Assembly (NCBI GenBank): GCA_054601695.1
Contig: BAAHQB010000002.1
Span: forward strand, 1,674,001-1,738,000
Source: Amorphochlora amoebiformis
Taxonomy: Eukaryota; Cercozoa; Chlorarachniophyceae
DNA: 64,000 nucleotides
Direction: 5' to 3'
Within the stretch, counting starts at the first letter, position 1; every line of letters starts with the position of its first letter. Under the pieces are notes generated by a model. The model had not been told where the DNA came from and searched no databases. It saw nothing but the letters and a program-made list of their open reading frames with translations. Of the stretch, positions 35,285 through 47,487 are shown piece by piece. A program made the position numbers and the translations under genes.

Positions 35285-35323
<39 letters not shown>

Positions 35324-35593
35324 ATAAATACTTAAATATTCACGAATGTATGGGTATGTTTATCCATGTATATATATATATATGTGTGTGTGTGTATACA
35401 TAGTTATTTATGTATATAACACACACATATACATAAACATATATATATACATATATATATATGCATATATATATAGGTATATGTAATACATATATCTCGC
35501 GCACATATATGTACTATATCTCGCACGTATGTGTACATGTATGAATAAATGAATGTGTGTGTATGTGTTTATGTAAATATGAGCATTAAATTC

Positions 35594-35628
<35 letters not shown>

Positions 35629-36426
35629 TGTAGGGTTATTATATATGTATATATGTACTTACGTGCAACAGATTTGTACATATAGAGCGCGATATATATA
35701 TATGTATATATGCATATATCTATATATTTATATATTATACATATACATATATATATATGCATAAATAATATATATACATATATAAAAATATATACATATA
35801 TATATATATATATCTATATGGATGAACATATCCATATATTTGTGCAGATTTAAGTATTTATATACACACACATATATATATACATATTACAAAAACACAT
35901 ACACACACACAAAATTTATTAAAAATTCACCTGTGTAACATGATATACGTAACACGAATACACTCAGGCGTTCGCTACACAGTTTGGCGCCGCTTGCACT
36001 ATTCTCGTAGCTAGGTGACCCCCCTCTTAAGTTATATAGCTATATTTCTAAGTTTGTTCTTCCAGCTTGGTCCATCAGACAGTGAGTACATCCCACGTGC
36101 TTGTAGGGTAAATGATAATAATCACATTTTTTGTAAAGGCATTGTGTGTGAGGGTGTATGCAAAGAATTATGTATATTTTTTTTTAATGTATGTATGTGT
36201 ATACATATGATTTGCATGTGTATCCACATAAATGTAATGTATATATGAGTATACAAAACTTATGTATTATATATATATGTATGTATATCTGTGTATATGT
36301 ACCATTCAATGGTAAATTTCACATATGTATTCGTTTATGTACGTTTACATGCATGATGTGAATACATTTATATATTTTTATAGTATATATATATATATAT
36401 ATATATATGTTAGCTATATGTGTGTG

Positions 36427-36460
<34 letters not shown>

Positions 36461-36794
36461 TATATATAATATATATATATATTATATATAAATATATATA
36501 CATTTATATATATATATATATACATATATTAAGTTAATATAACCATACATAAATATCATCGCACCGTATAATATGAATACACACATACATACTTTAAATG
36601 ATCAAAACCGAATATTTTCCAGATCAGTAGTCGGAGCCAGCATAGCAGAAAAGCACTGGGCAAAGTCAGCCGAGGATGTGGACTTCAAAGTATTGCTGAA
36701 GATAGTCATCGGCTGGATAGTAACCATCCCGATAGCCGGGGGGATAGCGTGGATGTGTTTCTACGCTGTGAATATTTTTTCCGGTCAGTGGTAG
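24408..36794 (+). CDS. PiT: PiT-family (PHO4/SLC20) phosphate transporter
   Basis: Nineteen exons keep phase from ATG to TAG and give 511 residues, the usual size: 24408-24591, 24897-24995, 25078-25124, 25629-25681, 26651-26688, 26936-26991, 27394-27442, 28142-28239, 29597-29687, 30034-30089, 31222-31262, 31817-32060, 32508-32547, 32712-32773, 33843-33902, 34746-34802, 35968-36014, 36066-36107, 36623-36794. The first signature is [16 protein letters not shown] (residues 62 on, split across exons 1/2). The second is [15 protein letters not shown] (353-367), which makes up the whole of exon 13. Family landmarks [31 protein letters not shown] and [13 protein letters not shown] occur in order. 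A polar loop (about 271-333, exon 12) separates the two halves. PiT proteins import inorganic phosphate with Na+ or H+ at a membrane. An in-frame TAA at 24387 precedes the start. The STTH-like positions are altered (PVSATK, TVSTSH). Confidence 0.
26999..27185. repeat. CCCTAA-related array with one spacer, in PiT intron 6
   Basis: CCCTAA and CTCTCTCTAACCCTAC repeats are followed by a spacer copy (CTAAGACATGCTGAATAATC) at about 27148-27183, then a T-run and a CT-rich tract. Confidence 0.
28243..28441 (+). repeat. Short TTAGGG run plus direct partial copy of PiT exon 8
   Basis: After the donor of exon 8 (28142-28239) comes GGGTTAGGG-type repeat, then at about 28366-28441 a second copy of the exon's middle and end (ATCTCGGGATTG, GCATATCTCTTACATGCCCT, CATTGTCCT) with a small deletion and no clean donor. 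Confidence 0.
29091..29308. repeat. 43 bp minisatellite, five copies, alternating
   Basis: Unit starts CACGTGTATGTGCGACAAAT; copies begin at 29091, 29134, 29177, 29220 and 29263, with a partial sixth at 29306. The base before the next unit alternates A, G, A, G, A, so the array is an 86 bp dimer repeat. It lies in PiT intron 8. Confidence 0.
32548..32700. repeat. CCCTAA/CCCCAA array filling PiT intron 13
   Basis: The array begins one base after the splice donor GTCCCC of the signature exon 32508-32547 and fills most of the 164 bp intron. Confidence 0.
34515..34715 (+). repeat. Full-length ~93 bp dispersed element plus shortened copies
   Basis: 34515-34607 runs from CACGATCTGCTGTTATCCC through CCCCACCCAGTGGAGGAG to GCTGAATAATCTGATCCT. 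It is followed by two shortened copies and CCCTAA repeats. It lies in PiT intron 15. Confidence 0.
34782..35320 (+). repeat. Six copies of PiT exon 16 tail plus splice donor
   Basis: GCAAAGCAAACGGCTACTAA plus G, donor GTATGCT and following intron start recur at about 34782 (true exon), 34878, 34973, 35065, 35153 and 35230, at spacings of 96, 95, 92, 88 and 77. Each copy is followed by TA. All six donors are intact. Confidence 0.
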
Positions 36795-37343
36795 GCATAG
36801 TTATACTAGTATCTAGGTATAGCACTTAGTCTATAAAAATTGCTTAATCATGAACCTCCGAAGTTTTTGCTAGATCGAGCTAGTAGTAGTTGAATTCCAG
36901 ATGCTATCTAGACAATCTAGACAATCTAGCTAGCACTTGTAGTACTCAAGCCTTCTTACGGCCGCCTTTATCTAGCTTCAATTATCTTAATTTTTTGAGT
37001 ACGCTAGGTACGTATGCGCCATATCTAGTGTATCCTAAGTTAAATCTAATATTTACCCTAGACATTCTCCCACTACAGACAAAGACAGTCTATACTATCA
37101 GATCATGTATAGAGTATCTGGAGTATCTAGAGTACATGTGTGCTATTTTTTTACATATGTGTACAGGCATTGAAGAGTACATCATCTGATCATGCAAATC
37201 GAATACTGGGTCGCCTCATCTTAACATTAATTTAGCGATGATTAGGCATACTCAATAAACGTGCTTTGCCGTGCGCACCGCTGCAGCCTATTGTAATGAT
37301 ACCAACGGAACTGTTGACATCGATACGAGCCAAGTTAAGCTAG
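36795..37343. other. Convergent intergenic spacer between PiT and ATP sulfurylase
   Basis: About 550 bp, free of TA arrays. Words such as CTAG, TAGACAATC, AGTACT and GTAC are frequent at 36800-37140. An AATAAA hexamer is near 37255 on the plus strand. No coding island was recognised. Confidence 0.
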
Positions 37344-37507
37344 TTAAACGTTCGCTCGGAGAACATCAACAACAGACTTGAAGGCAAACCACTCAGGGAT
37401 TTCCTCACCAGCCCTAAAAATCGTATGTCATGTAATGTGTAAATATATGTATATATATCTATATATATATATATCTATGATGCATGAATGTGTTAAAAAA
37501 ATATACA

Positions 37508-37545
<38 letters not shown>

Positions 37546-37852
37546 AATATACATATATCACGTATTTTTGTATATATGTAAACGGTGCGTACATGAACAA
37601 ACGGTCTGATGTATACCTGAGCATTTGTCTGAACTTGGTACCCGAGAGCTTATCGACAGTTAGATTATTATCCTGAAATATATTTAACATATATATATAT
37701 ATATATATAATTTTTAAGTTGCTATATATATATATTTATACATACAAATATATATATATATATATATATACATATATATATGTATTCGAGGGTATACGTA
37801 CATGTGGATGTAGGATACTTCAATACTTTACTTCCATACATGCGTATATTTC

Positions 37853-37893
<41 letters not shown>

Positions 37894-38686
37894 GTATTTT
37901 TGTGTCCGAGCATTACATATATACTATCATACACCTACATATAAATACATTAAATAAAAAATATCTATATGTATTTTAATAGGCATCTAGCTATACATCA
38001 AATTTTGGAAATATAAAATACAAAAATATTTATATATATATTATATATAATATATTTATGTATATATTATATATAATATACGTTTATACACACATATATA
38101 TATAATATATATATATAATATATATATATATATATAGATACCTCCATCCATTACACATACACAAACACAAAACATACTATTTTCACATCACAAACATGGT
38201 CATCACACCACGCGTACATATGTACTCTCCCACCTTAGCATAGTCGGCAGTGACGTATCCCTCCTCAATCGTGTGAACAAGGTTGAGCGAGGGCACCTAG
38301 GTAAGCCGCCAAAAGGAACAAAAAAAGACTCTCAGGAAAAAAAAAAAAATTCGAAATTTAAAAAAAAAAGAGCAAGTGATGTGAGAAGGCCGTATGGGCT
38401 ACGGGCTGTGGCACTCAGAGGGTGATGGCGTCAAAATCTCGAGTGAGAAAGATTGGGAGAGAGAAGAAAGACGACAAAAAAGAGGGGAGATAAGCAAGCA
38501 TAAAAGAGGGAGATAAACAAGCGAGTGGATTTTCGAATATACACATCTATACATCTATGTCCATATATATATATATATACATATTCCTTTTTACATCCAT
38601 AGAAATTTGTGTATTCATACATATGCACTCACAGCAAGGAGAAGCGGAGAAAAGAGAGAACGAAAAGAGAGGAAGGAGAGGAGTGG

Positions 38687-38718
<32 letters not shown>

Positions 38719-38763
38719 ATATATGTGTGTAAGTGTCTGTATGTACATATATACACATACATA

Positions 38764-38797
<34 letters not shown>

Positions 38798-38981
38798 CAT
38801 ATGTGCGTGTAGGTAAGAAGTCTTACGGTTTGCATGCCGAGCTCAGGGGCGTTGGATTTGGCGAAGTCCTGGGCATCATAAGCTCCATAGAAATCATCGC
38901 CTTTTTTTTTAGGTGTTTTTATGTAATATATATATATGGAAATATACATATATGTATATTATATATGTTTATATACATGTA

Positions 38982-39012
<31 letters not shown>

Positions 39013-39077
39013 CATGTTAATATTCGTTTCTATACATTGTTTGGATGTAATAATACGTTTATGAATGTTAGTACATG

Positions 39078-39120
<43 letters not shown>

Positions 39121-39523
39121 CGTACGTATATATTCATACAGAGATATAAATGTTATTTATATGTACCAGTGAGGGAGGATTTAGATCCGGCCATATCACG
39201 GCCGATGATAAAATGATATATATATATATATATATATATATACGTACGTATATATTCATATAGAGATATAAATGTTATTTACCAGTGAGGGAGGATTTAG
39301 ATCCGGCCATATCACGGCCGATGATGAAATGTGTGCAACCTATTCGAGTATATGTAAATATAAAGATTTATTTATTTATTTATAAACATACGATATACAA
39401 ACGTATTACATATGTGGTTCGATGTAATGCATCATATGTACTATGAATGAATGTAATCATATATGTACTTATGTATATATATATATATATGTATGTATAT
39501 ATATGTTGTTTATGCTCCATTGT

Positions 39524-39554
<31 letters not shown>

Positions 39555-39679
39555 TCCACACACACTCGCAAAAATACATAAATTTTCAAATGTACATATA
39601 TGTACACATACATACGTACATACATACATATATATATATATATATACAATATATATGTATGTATATAAGTATATATAAG

Positions 39680-39720
<41 letters not shown>

Positions 39721-40033
39721 TAAATCTATCCCTATAGATATTTGTATATATAGCATTATATGTGTTAAAATATATATCTATATATACCATAATTCTTGCG
39801 GATTATCATATGCTGAATAGCTTCCCTGGGTCCAGCCATATGCATAGAATACGGAAGGTACTCCCTAGACAGAACAACCAAAAAAAAGCTTCAATTTCAA
39901 CCGCTATTTCTTTCTCTCTCCTCTCTCTCTCTCTCTCCTCTCTCTCCCCTCTCTCTCTCTTCTCTCTCTCTCTCTTCTCTCACTCCTCTCTCTCTCTCTC
40001 TCTTCTCTCTCTCTTTCTTCTCTCTCTCTTTCT

Positions 40034-40066
<33 letters not shown>

Positions 40067-40135
40067 CTCTCTCTCCTCTCTCTCCTCTCACTCTCTCTCT
40101 CTCTCTCTTCTCTCTCTCTTTCTTCTCTCTCTCTT

Positions 40136-40174
<39 letters not shown>

Positions 40175-40200
40175 CTCTCTCTCTCTCTCCTCTCTCTCTG

Positions 40201-40231
<31 letters not shown>

Positions 40232-40440
40232 TCTCTCTCTCTCCTCTCTCTCTCTCTGTCTCTCTCTCTCCTCTCTCTCTCTCCTCTCTCTCTCCTCTCT
40301 CTCTCTCCCCTCTCTCTCTCTCCCCTCTCTCTCTCTCTCTCTCTCTCTAATTTTGTATCTATCTCACTCTCCTATCTCTCTCTCTCTCTCTCATCATCTA
40401 TCTATCTGTCCTATATCTCCTATATACATATATATATATG

Positions 40441-40471
<31 letters not shown>

Positions 40472-40526
40472 ATATATTTATATACATATACATATATTAT
40501 ATATATATATACATATATACATACAC

Positions 40527-40557
<31 letters not shown>

Positions 40558-40619
40558 TAATTTGGGTTGAAAAGTTAAGTTTAGGTTAGGGTTAGGGTTA
40601 GTGACCAGAAGATACGAGG

Positions 40620-40656
<37 letters not shown>

Positions 40657-41014
40657 TGTATATCATTTGGGTTGAAAAGTTAAGTTTAGGTTAGGGTTAG
40701 ATTATTCAGCATGTCTTAGTCCTAGGACCATTCACTCCTCCACTGGGTGGGGCTTTAAGTTTAGGTTAGGGTTAGGGTTAGTGACCAGAAGATACGAGGG
40801 TCTGACTTTTCTTCCTTCAGAACCTATGTTTTCGTGTGTATATAGGTATAATAATATACACAAAAAATATATTATGTATACGTATATATATTTACATGTA
40901 TATACTTGAATGATATATATATATACATATATATACTGTATATATATATATATATCTTTGTAGCGAACGCAAATCTTAACCCTCTGCCTATTCTTAACCT
41001 TGGTACGCACGTAT

Positions 41015-41045
<31 letters not shown>

Positions 41046-41359
41046 ATGATTCTATCCCTAACGTGTTTAGTTTAGGTATATTTATCATACCTCATACATG
41101 TTTAGTTTAGGTATATTTATCATACCTCATACGTCTTGTAACGGACGATACCGGGAATATCATCAGCCTATATCCAAAGGTTTAATGTATATGCTTTGTA
41201 TGTAAATGTATATAATATATATATATATATACATATAAATTATATATATATATATATATTATATATATATATATATATTACATAATATATATATATATAT
41301 ATTATATATATGCATATATATATATATATATATATATATTACATATATATTGTATATTC

Positions 41360-41398
<39 letters not shown>

Positions 41399-41445
41399 TA
41401 TGCAATGATATACACATACATGTATCTGTATGTATACACATGTTT

Positions 41446-41505
<60 letters not shown>

Positions 41506-42699
41506 ATGTCGTCGATATGCGTAGATTTTAAAAATCATTTTTAAAAATTATTTTAAAGAAGTGAGAATAGAGACAGTAGGTTACTTTTTATTTTTTGGGA
41601 TACATATTTATATATCTGTATATAATACAATATATATATGAAACAAATATATATATATATATATATGTATTAATAAATATATATGTACATATATCTATAT
41701 ACATACATACAAATATTTATCTATATAATATATACATAGGTACATTACTACACATATACACACACGTACCTTTTATATATATATATATATTATACATATA
41801 TACATATATATATATCTACATATTTATATTTTTTTAAAACCACACCTGAGTTGGTCCACAGGTGGGGTGAACAAGAACGACTCCACCCTCTCCAACGTTC
41901 TCAGCATCTAAATAGGGTTATGGGTGATGGGTTAGGGGGTGTCATGAGCTATGGTTTTCGACAGTAAGCTTAAAATCTGAAAATGATTAATTTTTTTTTT
42001 TTTAAAAAAAAAAATGAAACGGCTTTCCCACTGTGATTGTACATATGTTGGGGTATTGTAACCAATACATGTGTATATAATTCGTGTTTTTTAAAACGTA
42101 CCTCAATACCTATGCCTAACCCTAGCCCTCTAACAGAAATCCCAACCCAAACCTCCTACCAAGGGCGCGGGTGAATAGCTCGTAGTGGGCACGGTGAACA
42201 GGGTTACGGCACTAGAGATAAGACGGAACTTTAGGTGAGTACGTGGATACATTTCCAAGGGAGGGGTTCTGGTTTCCTAGGACTTCAGGTGAGTACGTGG
42301 ATACATTTCCAAGGGAGGGGTTCTGGTTTTCCTAGGACTATGAGGGTTGACGCTTGGAGATTTGGGAAATTTTTTTTTTCACCTGAAAGGCAACGACATC
42401 CTTGCCGGGGGGAAGCGTTGCGCGGACTTCGGCGGGGGTCTGGGAGATTTTGGAGATTATGTGTGTGGATGTAATATGCAAACGTGTGTATGCATGTGTA
42501 ATATGCAAAACGTGTATGCATGTGTTTCATGGTAATAGTATATAAGAAATAAGTGGATGTAATAAACTTACTAGTTAGGAAGTATGCAGGCATGTTTATA
42601 CGCATATATGTGCAAAATTGGGATGATAGAAAAAATTTCGTTTGCGTGCGTGTATATGGGTTTGTGTATTTAGATAGATATTACCATATATTCATGGTA

Positions 42700-42736
<37 letters not shown>

Positions 42737-42751
42737 CATATATCTATTTGT

Positions 42752-42783
<32 letters not shown>

Positions 42784-43054
42784 GAATGTATATATGTGTG
42801 TGTTTATGTCAAAAGTGCATACATTCTTAAATACATGTTATTATTATGATACCTTGCATGGAAAGACGCGGTCTGGGAGGGCAACACCCTGGATTTTGAG
42901 GTATATTACTAAATTAACATCATATAACCAAGTGTATATATGTTTACATTATATATCACATATATACATATTGATTTGTAAATTATATATGTATGTATGT
43001 GTGTGTGTGTGTGTATGCATATGAACATATAATGTATATGTGTATACATGTATT

Positions 43055-43099
<45 letters not shown>

Positions 43100-43173
43100 A
43101 ATATATATATACATGTGTGTGTATATATACATTATATAGATTGAATGTGTATATCTAACATATTTATATATAC

Positions 43174-43232
<59 letters not shown>

Positions 43233-43622
43233 CATATATAGATGTATAGACACATATATATATATATATATGTATATGTGTATGCAATTATTGATGTGCA
43301 CTATGTAATACATATATGTATATGTATTTACATAAATATTATATGTATCCCACACACACACACACACACATGTATATATGTATGTATATATGTATGTAAT
43401 ATACATATATATATATATATATATATAATACATATATAGATATATAGATATATAATATGTAAATACTCTTTAGGTCGTATGGAGGCGAGTATGGTTACCG
43501 TAAGCTTTCCACCGAGGTAGTACTTTCCACGCTCGGTCGAAACCATGAGGACACCGGGGTGCTGGAACGGATTTTTATAGATTTAGGATTAGGGTGATTA
43601 CGTCTGTATAAGTCTGTAAGTA

Positions 43623-43664
<42 letters not shown>

Positions 43665-43748
43665 TTGCTTGTAGTATATTTATATACACACGCATATATA
43701 TATATATATATATATATATTGCTTGTATTTATGTATATTGATATCTTC

Positions 43749-43779
<31 letters not shown>

Positions 43780-44556
43780 CAAATATATATATGTACATAT
43801 ATAATGTAGTATATTATCTATATATGAGACAATTCACACATGTTAAAATATGTACATGTATATACAAATTTGAATATGTATAAGCACATATATGTATATA
43901 TACTACCTCGAGGGTAGTGACGCCATAGTCTTGCTTGCACTCCCTGACCTTGTCAGGAACGTACTTGGATTCAACCTGTATTGATATTGGGAGGATATTC
44001 ATTAATGCAATGGATTCAGCCTGTATTGATATTGGGAGGATACTCATTAATACAATGGATTCAACCTGTATTGATATTGGGAGGATATTCATTAATACAA
44101 CCGTATATTCATCCTCATAATATCATATAAAATATACATATTTATACATACATATATATATATGTATGTATGTATAATATACATATATATATATATATTA
44201 CATATATATATATATGTTTATATACTTTGCGTATATGATGTATTCATTCATTCATTCATACATAAATTGTTTACATATATATATTCGAATGATACATATA
44301 TATATATATATATATATATATGTTTTTATATACCTCCATAACGGCGATGGGCTTGTCTCCCTGCATGAGTTTCAGCTTCATACCTGAAACGCATATATAT
44401 ATATATATATATACACATATATATATATATTATCTACATATACATGAATATATATAAGTAAAGATATTACATATATATAAATATATATATATTTATGAAA
44501 CACACCTTTAATTTCATACATTAATGTGTACATGTATGTATGTATGTATGTGTATA

Positions 44557-44595
<39 letters not shown>

Positions 44596-45814
44596 TACAT
44601 TATGTACATATCACACATAAGTATAATACATATGTATAAATACATATATATATATATATTATATTATATATATATATATATATATATATCCGAACCCGGC
44701 TTAATAGTCTCGTCATTGGTATCAAGGACGACAGGAAGACCTGGAAATATACGATTAACATTCGGACTAGCGTTAGCTACAGACCAGGCTCAGAATTAAC
44801 ACCAGAGTTTCCGTTTCTGGCATGAATTCACTTTTGAGTCAGGATTAACGTTAGGATGATTTAAGCTCATTTTGCTACCAAGCAGGGTCCCGTCGGTAAG
44901 CCTCATCTTTTCGACTACGGAGTTGTACTCCTCCTCGTTGAGGAAACCTGATTTAAGATTGATAAGGGCTATGGTAAAGCTGGAGGAGAAGAAAGGAAGA
45001 GGGCGTGGAAAGAGATGAGAGCAGAGAGAGAGAGAGGCGGAACGCGAGGAGAGAGCGAAGCAGCATATAAGGAGGAATTGATGCACGAGGATTCAGGTGG
45101 TTACCGTTGAGAGGGGAGAAGCCACCGTTAATGATGAGCTCAGTGTCACAGAGTTGACTGTCGATAATGTAGGATTATGTAAATGTATGTTAAAAAAATA
45201 AACATCTTGAATTGATAGAAATTAAAATAATATTTTAAAACTGATATATCTAGACACTACATTCATACATAGAAATATACCCAAAAAAAAAAAAAAAAAA
45301 AATTTGAAACATGAGTATCTAAATAAACGCATACAACACATTCATCCCACATACACATATAAGTTCCTCAACCATACCCAATAAACAAGGTAAACTTATT
45401 TAAAACCAGTACTAATACTCCATGCACCCCAAACCCAACCCAAACCCAGCCATATCACACCGATCGTTCAACGGAAAATCCATGTCGGTGGTCGAGAGCA
45501 AAGAATCGATCTCAGACTTGTCACTCAGCATCTGCGAATTTCGTAAGTTTCAATTATTGATATGATATTTGACGGTGACGGTATTTATTTCCTATCTCTC
45601 CCGCTCGCTTTCTCAACCACCACCCGCCCTTCTCGCCGTCTTTCTCTCCATTGTCTTTCTCCCTCCCACCTTCTGGTTTAATCCTCCCCTTTTGGTCTCT
45701 CTGGGATAGTTTTAGGTATTTCTTACCAAGTCGGTAAGCTTGCCTCCGTGCGGGATAGACTGAGAATGAATACAAAATATGAATATATGTGCTACATGTT
45801 TGGATACGCACACG

Positions 45815-45854
<40 letters not shown>

Positions 45855-46032
45855 TATGTATGTCTGCATGCATACAGCATGTATAAATGCAATTACAAGA
45901 AATACCACAGACTAAATGTATACATATATGCAAACACACAAATGTATACATATAAATATTAAAATTTATGGCTCAAGACCTTGAGCTCAGCGGCGACAGC
46001 GCTGAGGCTAATACCCCGCATGATAGGGGAAG

Positions 46033-46071
<39 letters not shown>

Positions 46072-46409
46072 CATATTTTCATATAAATATATATATATAT
46101 ACATATATGTACCTATTGCATGCATATACATATGTACACACATATGGATATTTATATACATATAATACTTTTTTAATATATTAATCCTTATATGTGTAAT
46201 TAGGTAAACAGGAATATAAGTTTAGGTAATAGAAAATATGTAAATATGTGTATGTATGTGTATACCTACATATATGTGTGTTCCTACAAACATTACGTAT
46301 ATATTAATATAACTAATATATACATATATATATACATATATATTATATATATATATTATAATATTTACATATATATATACATATATATACACATATACAC
46401 ATATATGTA

Positions 46410-46440
<31 letters not shown>

Positions 46441-46480
46441 TATTATGTACGTGTATATATAATCTAATATATATATATAT

Positions 46481-46514
<34 letters not shown>

Positions 46515-46614
46515 GTATACATATACATATATACAAATATATATAAAAATATATAATCTATGTATATATATATATATATATATATACATATATAATCCAT
46601 ATATATACACGCAC

Positions 46615-46675
<61 letters not shown>

Positions 46676-47091
46676 TATACACATGTACATATACACATAT
46701 GTATATTCGCACGCATATACACGTCAACGAACAAAATCTATAAACTGAACCCTCATCCCATCGAAATTGACATAATTTTTTTCTCAAAAAACAAATAAAC
46801 AAATGTTACTCGCGAAGTGGGCAACGCTCCTCCTCATTGGACTCGAAGCGAAGGCCTTGCCACGCACGACCCCCATGTTCTGGACGCCGCTCCTGGACAC
46901 AGCGGGGGCACTGAGAATGCCTGATGGAAACAAGATTGGCAATGTCTTAGGTATAAATCTTGCATGTCGCGACGTAGGTGTTCCCTACCATGCTCGAGTT
47001 GCATAACGACACCAACGGCAATCAAAACGACGGCCGAGGCCAATATACCTCTCATCAGAAGGCTGAATCTATTTATACGCATCAATATCAT
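37344..47091 (-). CDS. sat: ATP sulfurylase (sulfate adenylyltransferase) with organelle-type leader
   Basis: Twenty-three minus-strand exons keep phase and give 463 residues: 46989-47091, 46810-46920, 45980-46032, 45727-45759, 45473-45531, 45105-45157, 44879-44947, 44696-44740, 44334-44383, 43907-43975, 43499-43561, 42853-42888, 42383-42439, 42160-42211, 41846-41907, 41126-41167, 40786-40823, 39788-39864, 39283-39339, 38827-38900, 38234-38296, 37617-37672, 37344-37413. The enzyme makes adenosine 5'-phosphosulfate from ATP and sulfate. Landmarks: [29 protein letters not shown], catalytic [10 protein letters not shown] (267-276), MAGPREA (341-347), [11 protein letters not shown] (360-370), [27 protein letters not shown]. 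No APS-kinase domain follows. The first ~89 residues are extra: a hydrophobic stretch ([17 protein letters not shown]), then a Ser/Ala/Arg-rich, acid-poor segment, as in bipartite leaders of complex plastids. Exons 1-3 of the leader rest on splice phase, not on family similarity. Confidence 0.
39105..39340 (-). repeat. Partial duplication of sulfurylase exon 19 with its donor
   Basis: About 39166-39208 repeats most of the GRDMAG-encoding exon 39283-39339 with its donor and the adjoining sequence (ACGTACGTATATATTCATA). The copy lacks the first part of the exon, including the acceptor, so it could not be spliced in as a complete exon. Confidence 0.
39905..40400. repeat. CT-rich tract in sulfurylase intron 17
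   Basis: About 500 bp of CT repeats on the plus strand, hence GA on the sense strand of the sulfurylase gene. No coding content. Confidence 0.
40574..40803 (-). repeat. Duplicated donor end of sulfurylase exon 17 with TTAGGG-like DNA and a spacer
   Basis: The end of exon 17 and its donor (plus strand GTGACCAGAAGATACGAGGG) occurs at about 40601 and again at the true exon, 40781. Between the copies lies a spacer element (ATTATTCAGCATGTCTTAGT) continuing into CTCCACTGGGTGGGGC, the extended form seen at 34545. Confidence 0.
41065..41130 (-). repeat. Duplicated donor end of sulfurylase exon 16
   Basis: GTTTAGTTTAGGTATATTTA followed by TCATACCTCATAC on the plus strand occurs twice in tandem. On the sense strand this is the exon end GTATGAG, donor GTATGA and intron start. 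Confidence 0.
42228..42350. repeat. 56 bp tandem duplication in sulfurylase intron 13
   Basis: Two near-identical units begin GGTGAGTACGTGGATACATT near 42234 and 42290. The unit has donor-like and CCTAG acceptor-like motifs, but its translation does not fit the enzyme, so it is treated as intronic. Confidence 0.
43965..44103 (-). repeat. Acceptor and start of sulfurylase exon 10 in three 45 bp copies
   Basis: Plus-strand GATTCAACCTGTATTGATAT plus GGGAGGATA...ATTAAT..AATG repeats three times, from about 43969, 44014 and 44059. On the sense strand each unit holds the CAATACAG acceptor and the first bases of the exon (GTTGAATC). Confidence 0.
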
Positions 47092-47487
47092 CCTATGGAC
47101 TGCAAGAAGAGCTCAAAGGATTCAAGGGAGATGGAGGAAGAAATGCAAATAGACGTCGGGCACTACGCAGTACCCCACTTACCCTCTAGCTCGGGTCCTT
47201 CCCTTGCCAAACGCGACGTAATTGCTGATGTGGGACGAAGTATTCTCAGTGACGGGACCGATGCAGATTAAATTTGGAATCGGGAATGAGAAAGGAGGGA
47301 AAAACAAAAGGGGAATGACTGAGCCGCGCACCTCTGCATGATTGATTGCTCGTGGTCTGGCGAGTGGCGACGGCAAGTTTAGTTACGCGCCGCGAGATTT
47401 TAATTTTAGAAACTAATCTTTTCGGATGTAGATTTTAACTTAAAATAGCCTAAAATCATTCTCAAAGCATAAATAGTCAGGAAAGAT
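47092..47487. promoter_or_regulatory. Divergent promoter region between ATP sulfurylase and the WW-domain gene
   Basis: The 396 bp between the two start codons lacks TA and TTAGGG repeats. The part nearest the WW gene is A/T-rich (about 47398-47487) with a CATAAATAG stretch near 47469. The part nearest the sulfurylase is mixed-composition. A plus-strand open frame runs through part of it (to 47271) but looks antisense to the leader exon. Promoter function is inferred from gene orientation. Confidence 0.

Noticed and set aside
24408-36794. Pseudogene status for the PiT gene because of tiny exons and duplications
   Set aside because: All 19 exons keep phase, both signatures are intact and no internal stop occurs in the spliced frame.
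40974-41016. Minus-strand island reading [14 protein letters not shown]
   Set aside because: No donor in the phase needed. The island at 40786-40823 ([12 protein letters not shown]) fits the enzyme and the phase exactly.
46803-47006. 67-codon plus-strand frame with signal-like start ([14 protein letters not shown])
   Set aside because: It is the mirror of sulfurylase leader exons 1-2, which have phase-consistent splice sites on the minus strand.
46978-47271. 97-codon plus-strand open frame with mixed composition
   Set aside because: Overlaps the sulfurylase leader exon on the other strand, has no family features, and joining it to the frame at 46803 needs a 34 nt intron. Kept as a low-probability antisense ORF only.
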